DNA of 64,000 bases, from contig NZ_AP028934.1 of NCBI RefSeq assembly GCF_036323475.1, positions 62,001-126,000 of the forward strand, in the 5' to 3' direction. The DNA comes from Solobacterium moorei (GTDB lineage Bacteria > Bacillota_I > Bacilli_A > Erysipelotrichales > Erysipelotrichaceae). This document shows, piece by piece, positions 34,251 through 43,054 of this stretch. The translations under genes and the position numbers were made by a program. Positions within the stretch are counted from its first letter, which is position 1, and every line of letters starts with the position of its first letter. Under the pieces are notes generated by a model, which had not been told where the DNA came from, ran no database searches, and saw nothing but the letters and a program-made list of their open reading frames with translations.

Positions 34251-34409
34251 GGCACTTTAAAATCTCATGGGGTTGGGGATAGGCTATAAACTTTTGTGGG
34301 CGCGAAAAATCATCGTGCTCATTTTTTGTGGGGAGACCAAAATATAATAAAACCTCCATGCTATTATCTTCTTGTCTGGAGAATCAAATAGAAATGGAGG
34401 TAGCCCTAT

Positions 34410-35720
34410 ATGGCTATTCATGATTTTATCACGTCAACCTTAAATCTAACATCAGATTCAATTCAAGAAATCGATGCGATACGTAAGGAAGACCGTCTTT
34501 TTGTATATATCACACTGGTAAACCAACACCCAACCTGTCCTTACAGTGGTGGCCCTACAGTCTCTAAGGGTTATATTCATAGAACTTATAATCACCTTCC
34601 TTTAGGTGATACACCTTCTTCTATTCATTGGAAGCGTAGACGTTATACTTGTAAGGATTGTTTTAAAACATTTTGTGAAGAAAATCCTTTTGGGCCTGAA
34701 TATTTCCATCAAACCTATGCTGTACTGTATAAGATTGCTGCTGACTTTCAAAATCTACATCTATCCTATAAAGATATTGCCGAAAGGTATAATACCTCGG
34801 TTACTACTGTCCAACTATATGCCGACAGTTTCATTCAAGTCCCAAGGTTAACTCTACCGATCAATCTAGGAATTGATGAGCTTCATTCTAATATGGCCAA
34901 ATATGGTGGTTCATATCTATGTTCTTTTGTAGATAATGATGCTCGCGTTCTTAATGAATTATTACCCGATCGTTCAAAACGAACATTATCAGCACATCTC
35001 GAGAAGATACCTCTAGAAGAAAGAAAACGTGTCTTATATGTAACCATAGATATGTGGGAACCTTATAAACAAGTCTCTCTCAAATACTTTCCAAACTGTA
35101 AGATATCCGTCGATCCTTTCCATGTAGTCAAACATCTTTCTGATGGTTTTACTACATTACGTGTATCTTTAATGAACCAGGTTCCTAAAGAAAGTCCTGC
35201 TTACTATCTGCTCAAGCACTTTCACCACCTCTTGGAAACAGATTGCTTTCTGGATAACGAACCTAAATATAATCATTTCTTTCGTCAGAAGATGAACTAT
35301 CGAGATCTATATGACGCACTTCTCAATCTCAACCCGATACTCAAAAAGGCCTATGGGTTAAAGGAAGATTATAGATATTTTAATAGAAATTCTACTTATC
35401 CAGAATGTATTGAAGAACTCACAGATTTAATTAGGTATTTTAAAGAATCTAGACTAGTATGTTATAGCGAGTTCATTAATCTATTGGAAAATTGGTTTGA
35501 AGAAATATGCAATTCATTTCAAAGACCAACAGAAGATAGAAAACAGTCTAATGCACTCGCTGAGAGCCTTAATCAAAAGATGCGAGAATTTATTATGATA
35601 TCAAATGGTCTCAGTAATTTCGAAAGATTCAGAGCACGTGTAATTTATGCACTAAACTACAGGATTGGCTTCTCATTGACATCAAACATTCAAGCATACA
35701 ATCGTAAACAGAAAAAATAA
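34410..35720 (+). CDS. ISL3-family transposase
   Basis: 436 residues. The N-terminal zinc-finger region has CPYSGG and the RRRYTCKDCFKTFCEE motif. The DDE domain includes LGIDELHSN (Asp), RVLYVTIDMWEPYKQVSLKYFPNCKISVDPFHVVKHL (Asp and the DxxHV motif) and, near the end, SNALAESLNQKMREFI (Glu). AATGGAGG precedes the start. The first zinc motif reads CPYSG instead of the usual CP-x-C, so one zinc ligand is missing. Otherwise intact. Confidence 0.9.
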   Translation: MAIHDFITSTLNLTSDSIQEIDAIRKEDRLFVYITLVNQHPTCPYSGGPTVSKGYIHRTYNHLPLGDTPSSIHWKRRRYTCKDCFKTFCEENPFGPEYFHQTYAVLYKIAADFQNLHLSYKDIAERYNTSVTTVQLYADSFIQVPRLTLPINLGIDELHSNMAKYGGSYLCSFVDNDARVLNELLPDRSKRTLSAHLEKIPLEERKRVLYVTIDMWEPYKQVSLKYFPNCKISVDPFHVVKHLSDGFTTLRVSLMNQVPKESPAYYLLKHFHHLLETDCFLDNEPKYNHFFRQKMNYRDLYDALLNLNPILKKAYGLKEDYRYFNRNSTYPECIEELTDLIRYFKESRLVCYSEFINLLENWFEEICNSFQRPTEDRKQSNALAESLNQKMREFIMISNGLSNFERFRARVIYALNYRIGFSLTSNIQAYNRKQKK

Positions 35721-35745
35721 TAAATATATTGTTACCCTCCAGACA

Positions 35746-35790
35746 AAAAGACAATCCCGTAGAGAATCACTCTTTGGAATTGTCTTTTAT
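35746..35790 (+). terminator. ISL3 transposase terminator
   Basis: AAAAGACAATCCC pairs with GGAATTGTCTTTT and is followed by ATAAAA. From the element end (35850) to 36064 there is no gene, only AT-rich DNA with C-runs and an inverted repeat ATTGTTGTTGG/CCGACAACAAT (about 35928 and 35979) that may be an old IS end. Confidence 0.65.
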
Positions 35791-36064
35791 AAAATCTATC
35801 CCCATGGGATTTTATTGCGTGTTTTTTGAAAACCCCACGCTATTTTAAATTACCTTTTTATTTTACATATAGTCGCCCCTCAGATTGTCCCCTAATTAAT
35901 TTTGGATAATTTTAGGTCAGCCCCTCATTGTTGTTGGGAAAACCCTCAAAAATTTTGGATGCCCCGTAAAAAGTCCTCCGACAACAATAATAAAATCTAT
36001 ATTTATTGTGTGTTTTATTTAATTTTAAAGTATGTTTATTTAATAGTTATTATCATTTCTTCTG

Positions 36065-39000
36065 CTACTTTATATATTTTTTGCGTATATATCCAATAAG
36101 TAACAGCAAAGAACCTGATATTAACACAAGCCACCCATATAAAGATAAATTCATTCCATCTCCTGTTTTTGGTAATTCTTTATTTGGTTTTTCAGGCGGT
36201 ACATTTGGTGTTCTAACATTAGTTACTACATAACCGTCTTGAGCTGTTCCTGTAACAACACTTGTATAACCATTTCCTACAGCTTCTTCCTTGACTGTGT
36301 ATTCAATCTTTTTGCCTGCCTTGTATTCATCAAGGTCTGTGAAAGTTCCTGTCCAGTTGTTTGCCTTTGTTAAAGTTAATATCTTTCCACTTACTTCTTT
36401 TCCATCGGCTAGTAACTTGATTTTTACACTGTTTGGTCTTTTTCCGTCTTGGTTATTTCCATCTTCCCAAGCCTTTGTTACCTGTATACTTGTCTTTTCG
36501 GGTGTGTAAGAGTTCTTTACATCATATCCGTTGATTTCAGTTGAGTATCCTTCTACTGCTTCTTCTGAAATGGTATAGGTTATTTCTTGTCCGTTTTCGT
36601 ACTTATCAAGTCCTTCAAACTTCCATTTCCAATCATCTGACTTCTTAACAACCTTTGAATCTATCTTTGTTCCGTTCTTTAACAGATTGATTGTGATTTC
36701 TTCAGGTCTCTTTCCGTCTTGATTGTTTTTATCATTCCAAGTCTTTTTACCTTCTACTTTTATCTTTTCAGGTTCTCTTGTATTTGTTACCTTATAGCCT
36801 TCTTTCATACTTCCTGTAACAACACTTACATAACCTTTTCCGACAGAGTCTTCTTTGATTGTATACTCAATCTTTTTTCCGTCCTTATACTCATCAAGGT
36901 CTGTAAACGATCCTGTCCAGTTATTTTCCTTTGTTAAAGTTAATATCTTTCCGCTTACTTCTTTTCCATCGGCTAGTAACTTGATTTTTACACTGTTTGG
37001 TCTTTTTCTGTCTTGGTTATTTCCATCTTTCCAAGCCTTTGTTATCTGTATACTTGTCTTTTCGGGTGTGTAAGAGTTCTTTACATCATATCCGTTGATT
37101 TCAGTTGAGTATCCTTCTACTGCTTCTTCTGAAATGGTATAGGTTATTTCTTGTCCGTTTTCGTACTTATCAAGTCCTTCAAACTTCCATTTCCAATCAT
37201 CTGACTTCTTAACAACCTTTGAATCTATCTTTGTTCCGTTCTTTAACAGATTGATTGTGATTTCTTCAGGTCTCTTTCCGTCTTGATTGTTTTTATCATT
37301 CCAAGTCTTTTTACCTTCTACTTTTATCTTTTCAGGTTCTCTTGTATTTGTTACCTTATAGCCTTCTTTCATACTTCCGGTAATTACACTTACATAACCT
37401 TTTCCGACAGAGTCTTCTTTGATTGTATACTCAATCTTTTTTCCGTCCTTATACTCATCAAGGTCTGTAAACGATCCTGTCCAGTTGTTTGCCTTTGTTA
37501 AAGTTAATGTCTTTCCACTTACTTCTTTTCCATCGGCTAGTAACTTGATTTTTACACTGTTTGGTCTTTTCCCGTCTTGGTTATTTCCATCTTTCCAAGC
37601 CTTTGTTACCTGTATACTTGTCTTTTCGGGTATTCTAGTGTTAGTAACTATAAATCCATCTTTAGCTGTTCCTGTGATTTTCCCAGTATACCCATCTACT
37701 TTAACTTCCTTTATAGAGTAAGTTATATCTTTTTCACCCGCTTTAGTAGGTAAATCAGTAAAAGTTGTTTTCCAATTGTTTTCTTCACTTAATTGTCTAT
37801 TCTCGATTTCATATTCTTTATTTTCGATATTGGCAATTAATTTAACCGTAACTGATTCCGGGTGCTTTTGATTAACGTTATTATCATCTATCCATTTCTT
37901 TTCTACCGACACACTTGTCGTTCCTTCTGTACCTATAGTAACAGTACCATTGCTACCAATACCTCCACCTCGGGTATTTGATTTGTTGCCACTAATTAAT
38001 ACTTTTTCGAGATTTGAAGTTAATTCATTACCTTTTTCATCTGTGTGTAAAGCTATATATTCATTATTCTTACTTAGAATACCTTTATGCTTACTTTCAG
38101 CTAAAGGAGAATTGTCCTTATTTTTCCAATTGTATGCTACTCCTCCTAACATCCTTTTGGAAATATCATATTCTGGATCACCCCCATGAAGCCCTAGATA
38201 CTTATTACATAAAATATAAATTTCATTAACATTTGATTCAGTCTTATTTCCATATATAGCAGCACCATTTGTCACATAAATTTTAGTTTTTGATATTGGA
38301 CAAGAAGCATATCCCGCTCCCTCATATTTGGATTCATTGTCAGTAATTACTACATTAGTTAAATAAAGCTCACCGTTAGCGCCTTGAACATTATAATTAT
38401 TATTCGCACCATTTACATAAATTCCACCACCGCCGAACATTTTTTCGGTAACTCCACTGGCATCCATTTGGTTATTGGTAATTCTTCCTCCAGCAATATA
38501 AGCCTTGGAAGCACCCCCACTATAATACTTTGCTTGAACAAAAATTCCACCACCGGCTGAACCTGCTGTATTACCATCAATTGTTCCACCACTCATTTTT
38601 AAAATATTAGAAGCACCCCACTGATTAGAGCCGAGGCTTATTCCACCACCAATTTCGCCAGCATAATTATTTAATACCTTTGCGTCAGCGGACATATTTA
38701 TAGTAGATCCCTCATTTGCGAGTATTCCACCACCAGCTGAATACTTTTGTTTACCATAATCGTAATCTATAACCAAATTCGATTTATTATTTTGAACAGT
38801 TCCACCGGAAAAATTCATTGTGGACCTATATAAATAAATTCCTCCACCATATGTTGCTTGATTGTTTTCAACGCTTCCACCAGTCATATTTATGGTTGCA
38901 CTTGAAGCATTAACCGCGCCACCTCGTGTTGCAGTGTTCTGAATGTCCTTTATTTTGTTATTTCTTAATATAGCATTGTTACCAATATTCAGCTCTGATT

Positions 39001-39928
39001 TATCCTCAAGGCTTACAAGGGAATTTTCAATACCAATATTTTCGTCAGAATTTCCATCAATTGTTATATCAGTTAAGGTTGCATTTTTACCAGCTCCCAC
39101 CTTAAACAAATATTTGTTGAAGTCTTTTCCTCTTAGTATTTTTGCATTTGTTCCAGCTAGAGATATATCCCCCGCAATAGGTGTTGTTCCAACTACGATA
39201 ATTCTCTTTATTTTCTGATTGTTAGTAGCTATTTCCTTTGCCCGAGCAAAAGATTTGACAGCTCTGCCCAATTTCCCGTCTAAGCTATCATCGCCTGAAA
39301 CACCATCTAAATATACATTGTTCCTTTCAGGATCAGCTTCGCCAATTTTAATTTCTTTTACAGTAATCAATTTTGCATCTTCGATTGAACCTGTATATGT
39401 TGCCTTTGGTGCAAGTCTTGGAATTTTCAGAATCATTTTTCCATCGGCTTTTTTAAGATATAAATCATAATGAAGTAGATATGGCTCCACCGGATTTCCG
39501 TCATCTTTATTATAATATTCTACTTCTACCTTGTTGTATGGAATCTTTATATCTTCAAAGGATATATTTCCATCCCAGTTGTAGCTCTCTGCCGTATATG
39601 TCATATTTTTTACAACTGTATTTGCTTCTCCCTCTATATGAAGCTCATGCTCAACAAGAAAATCTTTTAATGCCCATTCATCTCGGTCAAAAACCTTTTG
39701 TTCAGGGTCATTCATCCAATAATTTGTGTATGTTGCAAATATGCTATCAAAATCGGAAAAATCAGGACGAAACAATCTGAGATTAAGACTGTATTCATTA
39801 TCCTCAGAATTGTTTTCACCTTGATCATCTGCAAATGCTGTATATCCTGAAAGCAGCTGCCCTAAAAATAGCAGTGACACCAACATGATAGGTAAAAGTA
39901 ATTTAATTTTTCTCTTTCTTTTAACCAT
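36065..39928 (-). CDS. LPxTG surface protein with beta-helix and six Cna_B domains
   Basis: 1287 residues from the ATG at 39928 (an upstream in-frame ATG at 39955 lacks a ribosome site). Signal peptide at residues about 1-32 (KRKIKLLLPIMLVSLLFLGQ). Residues about 200-650 contain right-handed parallel beta-helix repeats (GGGIYLYRSTMNFSGGTVQNN, GGGISLGSN, GGGIFVQAKY). Six Cna_B-type domains follow, each ending in VTNTR or VKNSY-like strands. The C-terminus is ELPKTGDG, a hydrophobic helix and RKKYIK: a sortase anchor. It should be displayed on the cell wall as an adhesin, possibly stabilised by isopeptide bonds. Its original promoter is split by IS elements. Confidence 0.92.
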   Translation of the reverse strand: MVKRKRKIKLLLPIMLVSLLFLGQLLSGYTAFADDQGENNSEDNEYSLNLRLFRPDFSDFDSIFATYTNYWMNDPEQKVFDRDEWALKDFLVEHELHIEGEANTVVKNMTYTAESYNWDGNISFEDIKIPYNKVEVEYYNKDDGNPVEPYLLHYDLYLKKADGKMILKIPRLAPKATYTGSIEDAKLITVKEIKIGEADPERNNVYLDGVSGDDSLDGKLGRAVKSFARAKEIATNNQKIKRIIVVGTTPIAGDISLAGTNAKILRGKDFNKYLFKVGAGKNATLTDITIDGNSDENIGIENSLVSLEDKSELNIGNNAILRNNKIKDIQNTATRGGAVNASSATINMTGGSVENNQATYGGGIYLYRSTMNFSGGTVQNNKSNLVIDYDYGKQKYSAGGGILANEGSTINMSADAKVLNNYAGEIGGGISLGSNQWGASNILKMSGGTIDGNTAGSAGGGIFVQAKYYSGGASKAYIAGGRITNNQMDASGVTEKMFGGGGIYVNGANNNYNVQGANGELYLTNVVITDNESKYEGAGYASCPISKTKIYVTNGAAIYGNKTESNVNEIYILCNKYLGLHGGDPEYDISKRMLGGVAYNWKNKDNSPLAESKHKGILSKNNEYIALHTDEKGNELTSNLEKVLISGNKSNTRGGGIGSNGTVTIGTEGTTSVSVEKKWIDDNNVNQKHPESVTVKLIANIENKEYEIENRQLSEENNWKTTFTDLPTKAGEKDITYSIKEVKVDGYTGKITGTAKDGFIVTNTRIPEKTSIQVTKAWKDGNNQDGKRPNSVKIKLLADGKEVSGKTLTLTKANNWTGSFTDLDEYKDGKKIEYTIKEDSVGKGYVSVITGSMKEGYKVTNTREPEKIKVEGKKTWNDKNNQDGKRPEEITINLLKNGTKIDSKVVKKSDDWKWKFEGLDKYENGQEITYTISEEAVEGYSTEINGYDVKNSYTPEKTSIQITKAWKDGNNQDRKRPNSVKIKLLADGKEVSGKILTLTKENNWTGSFTDLDEYKDGKKIEYTIKEDSVGKGYVSVVTGSMKEGYKVTNTREPEKIKVEGKKTWNDKNNQDGKRPEEITINLLKNGTKIDSKVVKKSDDWKWKFEGLDKYENGQEITYTISEEAVEGYSTEINGYDVKNSYTPEKTSIQVTKAWEDGNNQDGKRPNSVKIKLLADGKEVSGKILTLTKANNWTGTFTDLDEYKAGKKIEYTVKEEAVGNGYTSVVTGTAQDGYVVTNVRTPNVPPEKPNKELPKTGDGMNLSLYGWLVLISGSLLLLIGYIRKKYIK
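36210..37630 (-). repeat. 564-bp tandem repeat coding for Cna_B pairs
   Basis: Domains 2-6 of the surface protein follow the pattern A-B-A-B-A. A begins KTSIQ(V/I)TKAW and B begins KIKVEGKKTWND, with an exact period of 564 bp (188 residues). The copies are almost identical at DNA level, so recombination can add or remove units. Confidence 0.9.
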
Positions 39929-39981
39929 AATTGCCTCTTTTCCATTACATATCAACTCATTTAATGCAACTATACGAATAT

Positions 39982-39987
39982 ATTATA
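39982..39987 (-). promoter_or_regulatory. -10 of the surface-protein promoter, cut from its -35
   Basis: On the minus strand TATAAT lies at 39987-39982, 54 bp before the start codon. The duplicated copy at 44888-44883 still has a -35 TTGTAA (complement of 44906-44911) at exactly 17 bp. IS1634 insertion duplicated the -10 but left the -35 on the far side, and IS1595 later entered next to it. The gene now depends on whatever -35 the IS1595 end can offer; none is obvious. Confidence 0.7.
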
Positions 39988-40064
39988 TGAAAAACCTTAT
40001 TTTGCAGAAGTGTGCTAATCCGCATATAATCTATATGTTATCTTTAGATAACATATGAATGATT

Positions 40065-40140
40065 ACTTAAGCGGGTAACAGTGTCATCTAGTTTGGCGAC
40101 TTCTGCACTGTTATCCACTTAAGTAACAGAGGTCGCCAAA
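40065..40140. repeat. Nested inverted repeats before the IS1595 transposase
   Basis: ACTTAAGCGGGTAACAGTG (40065-40083) pairs with CACTGTTATCCACTTAAGT (40106-40124). TTTGGCGACTTCTG (40092-40105) pairs with CAGAGGTCGCCAAA (40127-40140), whose last base is the A of the start codon. The two hairpins are mutually exclusive and the second would hide the translation start. No Shine-Dalgarno site is visible outside it. Confidence 0.75.
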
Positions 40141-41156
40141 TGAAAAATAATAAATATCATTCTCATTCTAGGAGAAAAACACCTTGGGATGAGGAAGAAG
40201 AAGTTAGTGATGTAGCTTCTTTTGTTCGTGATGAATATAGAAGTCATTATTTCTATCATCACCGTCCTTTAAGTGAAACAGGAGATAGTAAACTGCTAAA
40301 CAAGTTCATTCCTCAATCGTGCCCGTATTGCCATGGTAAGAAGTATAAGAGAAATGGTCATACCACATATGGTCTACAGAAATATAAATGCATTGACTGC
40401 AAGAGAAATTTTACGATTACAACAGGCACTATATTTCAAGACCATAAGCTTTCAATATCCGAATGGATTGAATACTTATTAAACCTATTTGGATATAGTT
40501 CGATCAATCTGAATTCCAGGATAAATAAGAACTCAGAAACCACTTCTAAATATTGGCTTGCAAAAATCTTCATGTTATTGAGTGATTATCAAAAGGATAT
40601 CATTTTAAGTGACTGTGTCATGATAGATGAAACATATTATAGTGTCATCAAGAGTGATATCATCACAAAAGATAAGAAGAAACTAAGAGGTCTTTCAAAA
40701 AATAAATATTGTATTGGGATTGGGTGTGATGACCAATGTCTGTATTGCAAATTAGAAGGAAAGGCCAAGACATCGGATACCAAAACGGTACAGGCATTTA
40801 AGGAACATATCAGACCATATTCACATTTGATTCATGACGATGAAAAATCACATCATGTCCTTGTGCAGGCATTACATCTTAAAAGTGAATCATATAAATC
40901 GACATATCTATCTGAACTTAACGATAAAGATAATCCCTTAGATAAGATCAATCATTATTGTGATTTATTAAAGAAGTTTCTAAATGCCCATTCAGGATTC
41001 AACAGAGAAGAATTACAGGGATATCTGAATCTCTTCTCCTTTATGATGAATCCACCACATAACAAGCTAGAGAAGGTTGAGATTCTATTAAAGTTTGCGC
41101 TAAATTACCGCAAAACAATGACTTTTAGAGGCTACTATATGAAGAATCCCTATTAA
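40140..41156 (+). CDS. IS1595-family transposase
   Basis: 338 residues. N-terminal zinc ribbon CPYCHGKKYKRNGHTTYGLQKYKCIDC followed by NFTITTGTIFQDHKL, the ISXO2-type start. Then the catalytic domain with DCVMIDETYYSVIKSD (Asp) and the LIHDDEKSHHVLVQAL block (second Asp). Near the C-terminus NREELQGYLNLFSFM aligns with the DDE/N final motif. Intact. Confidence 0.9.
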   Translation: MKNNKYHSHSRRKTPWDEEEEVSDVASFVRDEYRSHYFYHHRPLSETGDSKLLNKFIPQSCPYCHGKKYKRNGHTTYGLQKYKCIDCKRNFTITTGTIFQDHKLSISEWIEYLLNLFGYSSINLNSRINKNSETTSKYWLAKIFMLLSDYQKDIILSDCVMIDETYYSVIKSDIITKDKKKLRGLSKNKYCIGIGCDDQCLYCKLEGKAKTSDTKTVQAFKEHIRPYSHLIHDDEKSHHVLVQALHLKSESYKSTYLSELNDKDNPLDKINHYCDLLKKFLNAHSGFNREELQGYLNLFSFMMNPPHNKLEKVEILLKFALNYRKTMTFRGYYMKNPY

Positions 41157-41279
41157 AATGGGGATTTGGTAGCACACTTCTGCAAAATAAGGTTTATATG
41201 AAATAAATCGGGAGTTTTACAGTTGTAATTTAACAAGATAATGAATAAACCCTTTATTGATGGTGGATATCCATCTTTT

Positions 41280-41629
41280 CTATTATGAAATCAGGAATAA
41301 TCTAGTCCTGATTTCAGAGAAAAAACTTCAGAAGAAGAATATGATATAGAGGTCAGGGACACTAGAATGTTTCTGGCCTTTCTCGTACAGGCATGTATGG
41401 GAATTGGTCTGGGTAAAGTGAGAACGTACCTTCTTTTAGACCAGTGATATCATTGAGTCCGTAATAAAAAGCGTTCTGCTTCCCTCCTATATTCTTAGGC
41501 TGCTTTATCAAGATGACAATCCAGGAAACAGTTAGATATGTCGTATATAAGCCAGAAAAATAGTCGGATGTGGGGATGGGGAAGTTTACCAAGACATTAT
41601 GCATATCAGAAAGAAAGGAGTATTCCATC
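41280..41629 (+). ncRNA. Candidate bridge RNA region of IS110
   Basis: Non-coding left end of the IS110 element. IS110 recombinases of this layout are known to use a bridge RNA encoded in the left end. Visible structure: AAATCAGGA/TCCTGATTT hairpin (about 41288-41315), GGTCAGG...CTGGCC (about 41351-41384) and a stem GGTCT...AGACC with an internal loop (about 41407-41443). I could not match its loops to the target or donor bases by eye, so this rests on family knowledge plus position. Confidence 0.4.
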
Positions 41630-42850
41630 ATGGAAGGACCAATCATTACAGTGGATGTATCAAAGGGTTCCTGTCACTACCAGCCCTTCATAGAGAATGG
41701 ACATCCAATGCGAAAACCAAAGCAGCTTTCAGCTACGATCGATGGTTTCCAGAAATTAGGGCAAACTATCAAAGACCTTGAAGCTAAGACAGAACGAGAA
41801 GATATACCAGTTATCTTTGAGGCTACAGGTGTCTATCATCGACCACTACAAAAATATCTTGAAGACCACAAGATAAGGTACTACATCATTTCTCCATTAT
41901 TATCTGCGACCTATCGCAAGACCTCCCTACATAGTAATAAGACAGACGCATTAGACTGTGCACATATCGCAAAAGCGTACTATTGTGAGAAGGAACTAAG
42001 ACAATATCAAGCACAACCACAAGAGTACAAAAGACTCTATCAATTGAGCCGTATATATGAAAGTGAGTTGGTTCATCTTCGGAAACGCAAAGTGAGTTTG
42101 AGATCCATGCTGGATATCATATATCCAAGGATTGATAAGACCTTTAAAGGGAATCAAAATCTGTATGATCCACTCCCAATGGAGATATTAAAAAGATATC
42201 CTCATCCATCCTTACTATTGGGCCATAGAGAGGATACCATCGTTAAGACCGTTGGGCATCGTACAGGTCATTTAAAAGGATATACAGAAAGAATCGTACA
42301 TAAGATCTACGAGAAGGCAAAGGAGTGCTATTCAGGATGTGATATCGATGATATAGAAGTAGTCAAGTTGCCAAGCTTGATAGAGAACGTGCAGGAACAG
42401 AAGAAAAAATGCGATTCACTATTGAAGGAAATGATAGAGATAGCACGAACATGTCCTTATTTTGCATCTGTTGTTAGTATTGTTGGAATCGGAGAGAATC
42501 TGGCAGCCCGTATCATAGCAGAGCTTGGAGATGTAAGCCGATTTGATAACAGAGCGGCTATCGTGGCATATGCAGGCTTGAATCCAAAGATACAACAATC
42601 CGGAGATATTGATGGACTGCATTTCAAGATATCAAAGAAAGGCAATAAGCATTTGCGATGCCTTTTATACCTTGGTGCACAATGTAATTATCGATTGCGC
42701 AAAGAAGATCCACTATATGAATTCACCAAAAAGAAAAGACAGCAGACCCAATGCCCATTGTCGTCTAAAGCTGCCTATACTGCTAGTGCTCATAAATTAC
42801 TGGTCATAATCTATAGCCTATGTAAGAATGGTACTCTATATCATTCTTAG
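41630..42850 (+). CDS. IS110-family transposase (DEDD)
   Basis: 406 residues from ATG 41630, with AAAGGAG at 41614-41620. N-terminal RuvC-like DEDD domain: TVDVSKGSC (Asp), VIFEATGVYHRPLQ (Glu) and the SNKTDALDCAHIAKAY block (Asp-x2-Asp). The C-terminal Tnp20 domain has the catalytic-serine segment SIVGIGENLAARIIAELGDVSRFDN and AIVAYAGLNPKIQQSG. Intact. A TTT-rich tail follows; no terminator hairpin was clear. Confidence 0.93.
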   Translation: MEGPIITVDVSKGSCHYQPFIENGHPMRKPKQLSATIDGFQKLGQTIKDLEAKTEREDIPVIFEATGVYHRPLQKYLEDHKIRYYIISPLLSATYRKTSLHSNKTDALDCAHIAKAYYCEKELRQYQAQPQEYKRLYQLSRIYESELVHLRKRKVSLRSMLDIIYPRIDKTFKGNQNLYDPLPMEILKRYPHPSLLLGHREDTIVKTVGHRTGHLKGYTERIVHKIYEKAKECYSGCDIDDIEVVKLPSLIENVQEQKKKCDSLLKEMIEIARTCPYFASVVSIVGIGENLAARIIAELGDVSRFDNRAAIVAYAGLNPKIQQSGDIDGLHFKISKKGNKHLRCLLYLGAQCNYRLRKEDPLYEFTKKKRQQTQCPLSSKAAYTASAHKLLVIIYSLCKNGTLYHS

Positions 42851-43054
42851 CAACAGTATAAACCTAATCTAGCAAAATGGGAGATATAATTTCTCTTGTT
42901 TTAATAATGCACAAAACGAAAAAGAAGAAATCACTAAAGATTAGAAATTTCTTCTTGACTTAAGTTATCAAGTTTTTTTGTTGTCAAAATTTATGTATTT
43001 TTATGTAGTGTGGTGGTGTGCTTTGTGTTATAATATTGATAGAGGTGATCTTGT

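Larger units (their letters stand above)
34256..35849 (+). mobile_element. ISL3-family element
   Basis: Imperfect inverted repeats TTTAAAATNNNNTGGGGTT at 34256-34274 and 35831-35849 enclose one transposase gene and its terminator. No 8-bp duplication could be seen, so the exact ends may be off by a few bases. Confidence 0.8.
39993..41195 (+). mobile_element. IS1595-family element
   Basis: Perfect terminal repeats AACCTTATTTTGCAGAAGTG (from 39993) and the inverted copy ending at 41194/41195, flanked by an 8-bp duplication ATATGAAA (39985-39992, 41196-41203). It sits inside the left target duplication of IS1634 copy 2, so it arrived later. Confidence 0.93.
41280..42972 (+). mobile_element. IS110-family element
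   Basis: Comparison with IS1634 copy 1 shows the exact insertion: CCATC-T7-GTTG there, CCATC-T4 before 41280 and T7-GTTG after 42972 here. No terminal inverted repeats, as is usual for IS110. It has a long left non-coding end (350 bp) and a short right one (122 bp). The T tract makes the boundary uncertain by four bases. Confidence 0.88.

Noticed and set aside
34606-34851. 81-codon frame inside the ISL3 element
   Set aside because: Shadow of the ISL3 transposase, with no ribosome site and no motif.
35850-36064. Possible IS66-type end (C-runs, ATTGTTGTTGG/CCGACAACAAT)
   Set aside because: No transposase or matching second end is present, and the inverted repeat could equally be the terminator of the surface-protein gene.
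36291-37721. Series of about 72-codon plus-strand frames
   Set aside because: They repeat with the 564-bp period only because they are antisense to the Cna_B repeats.
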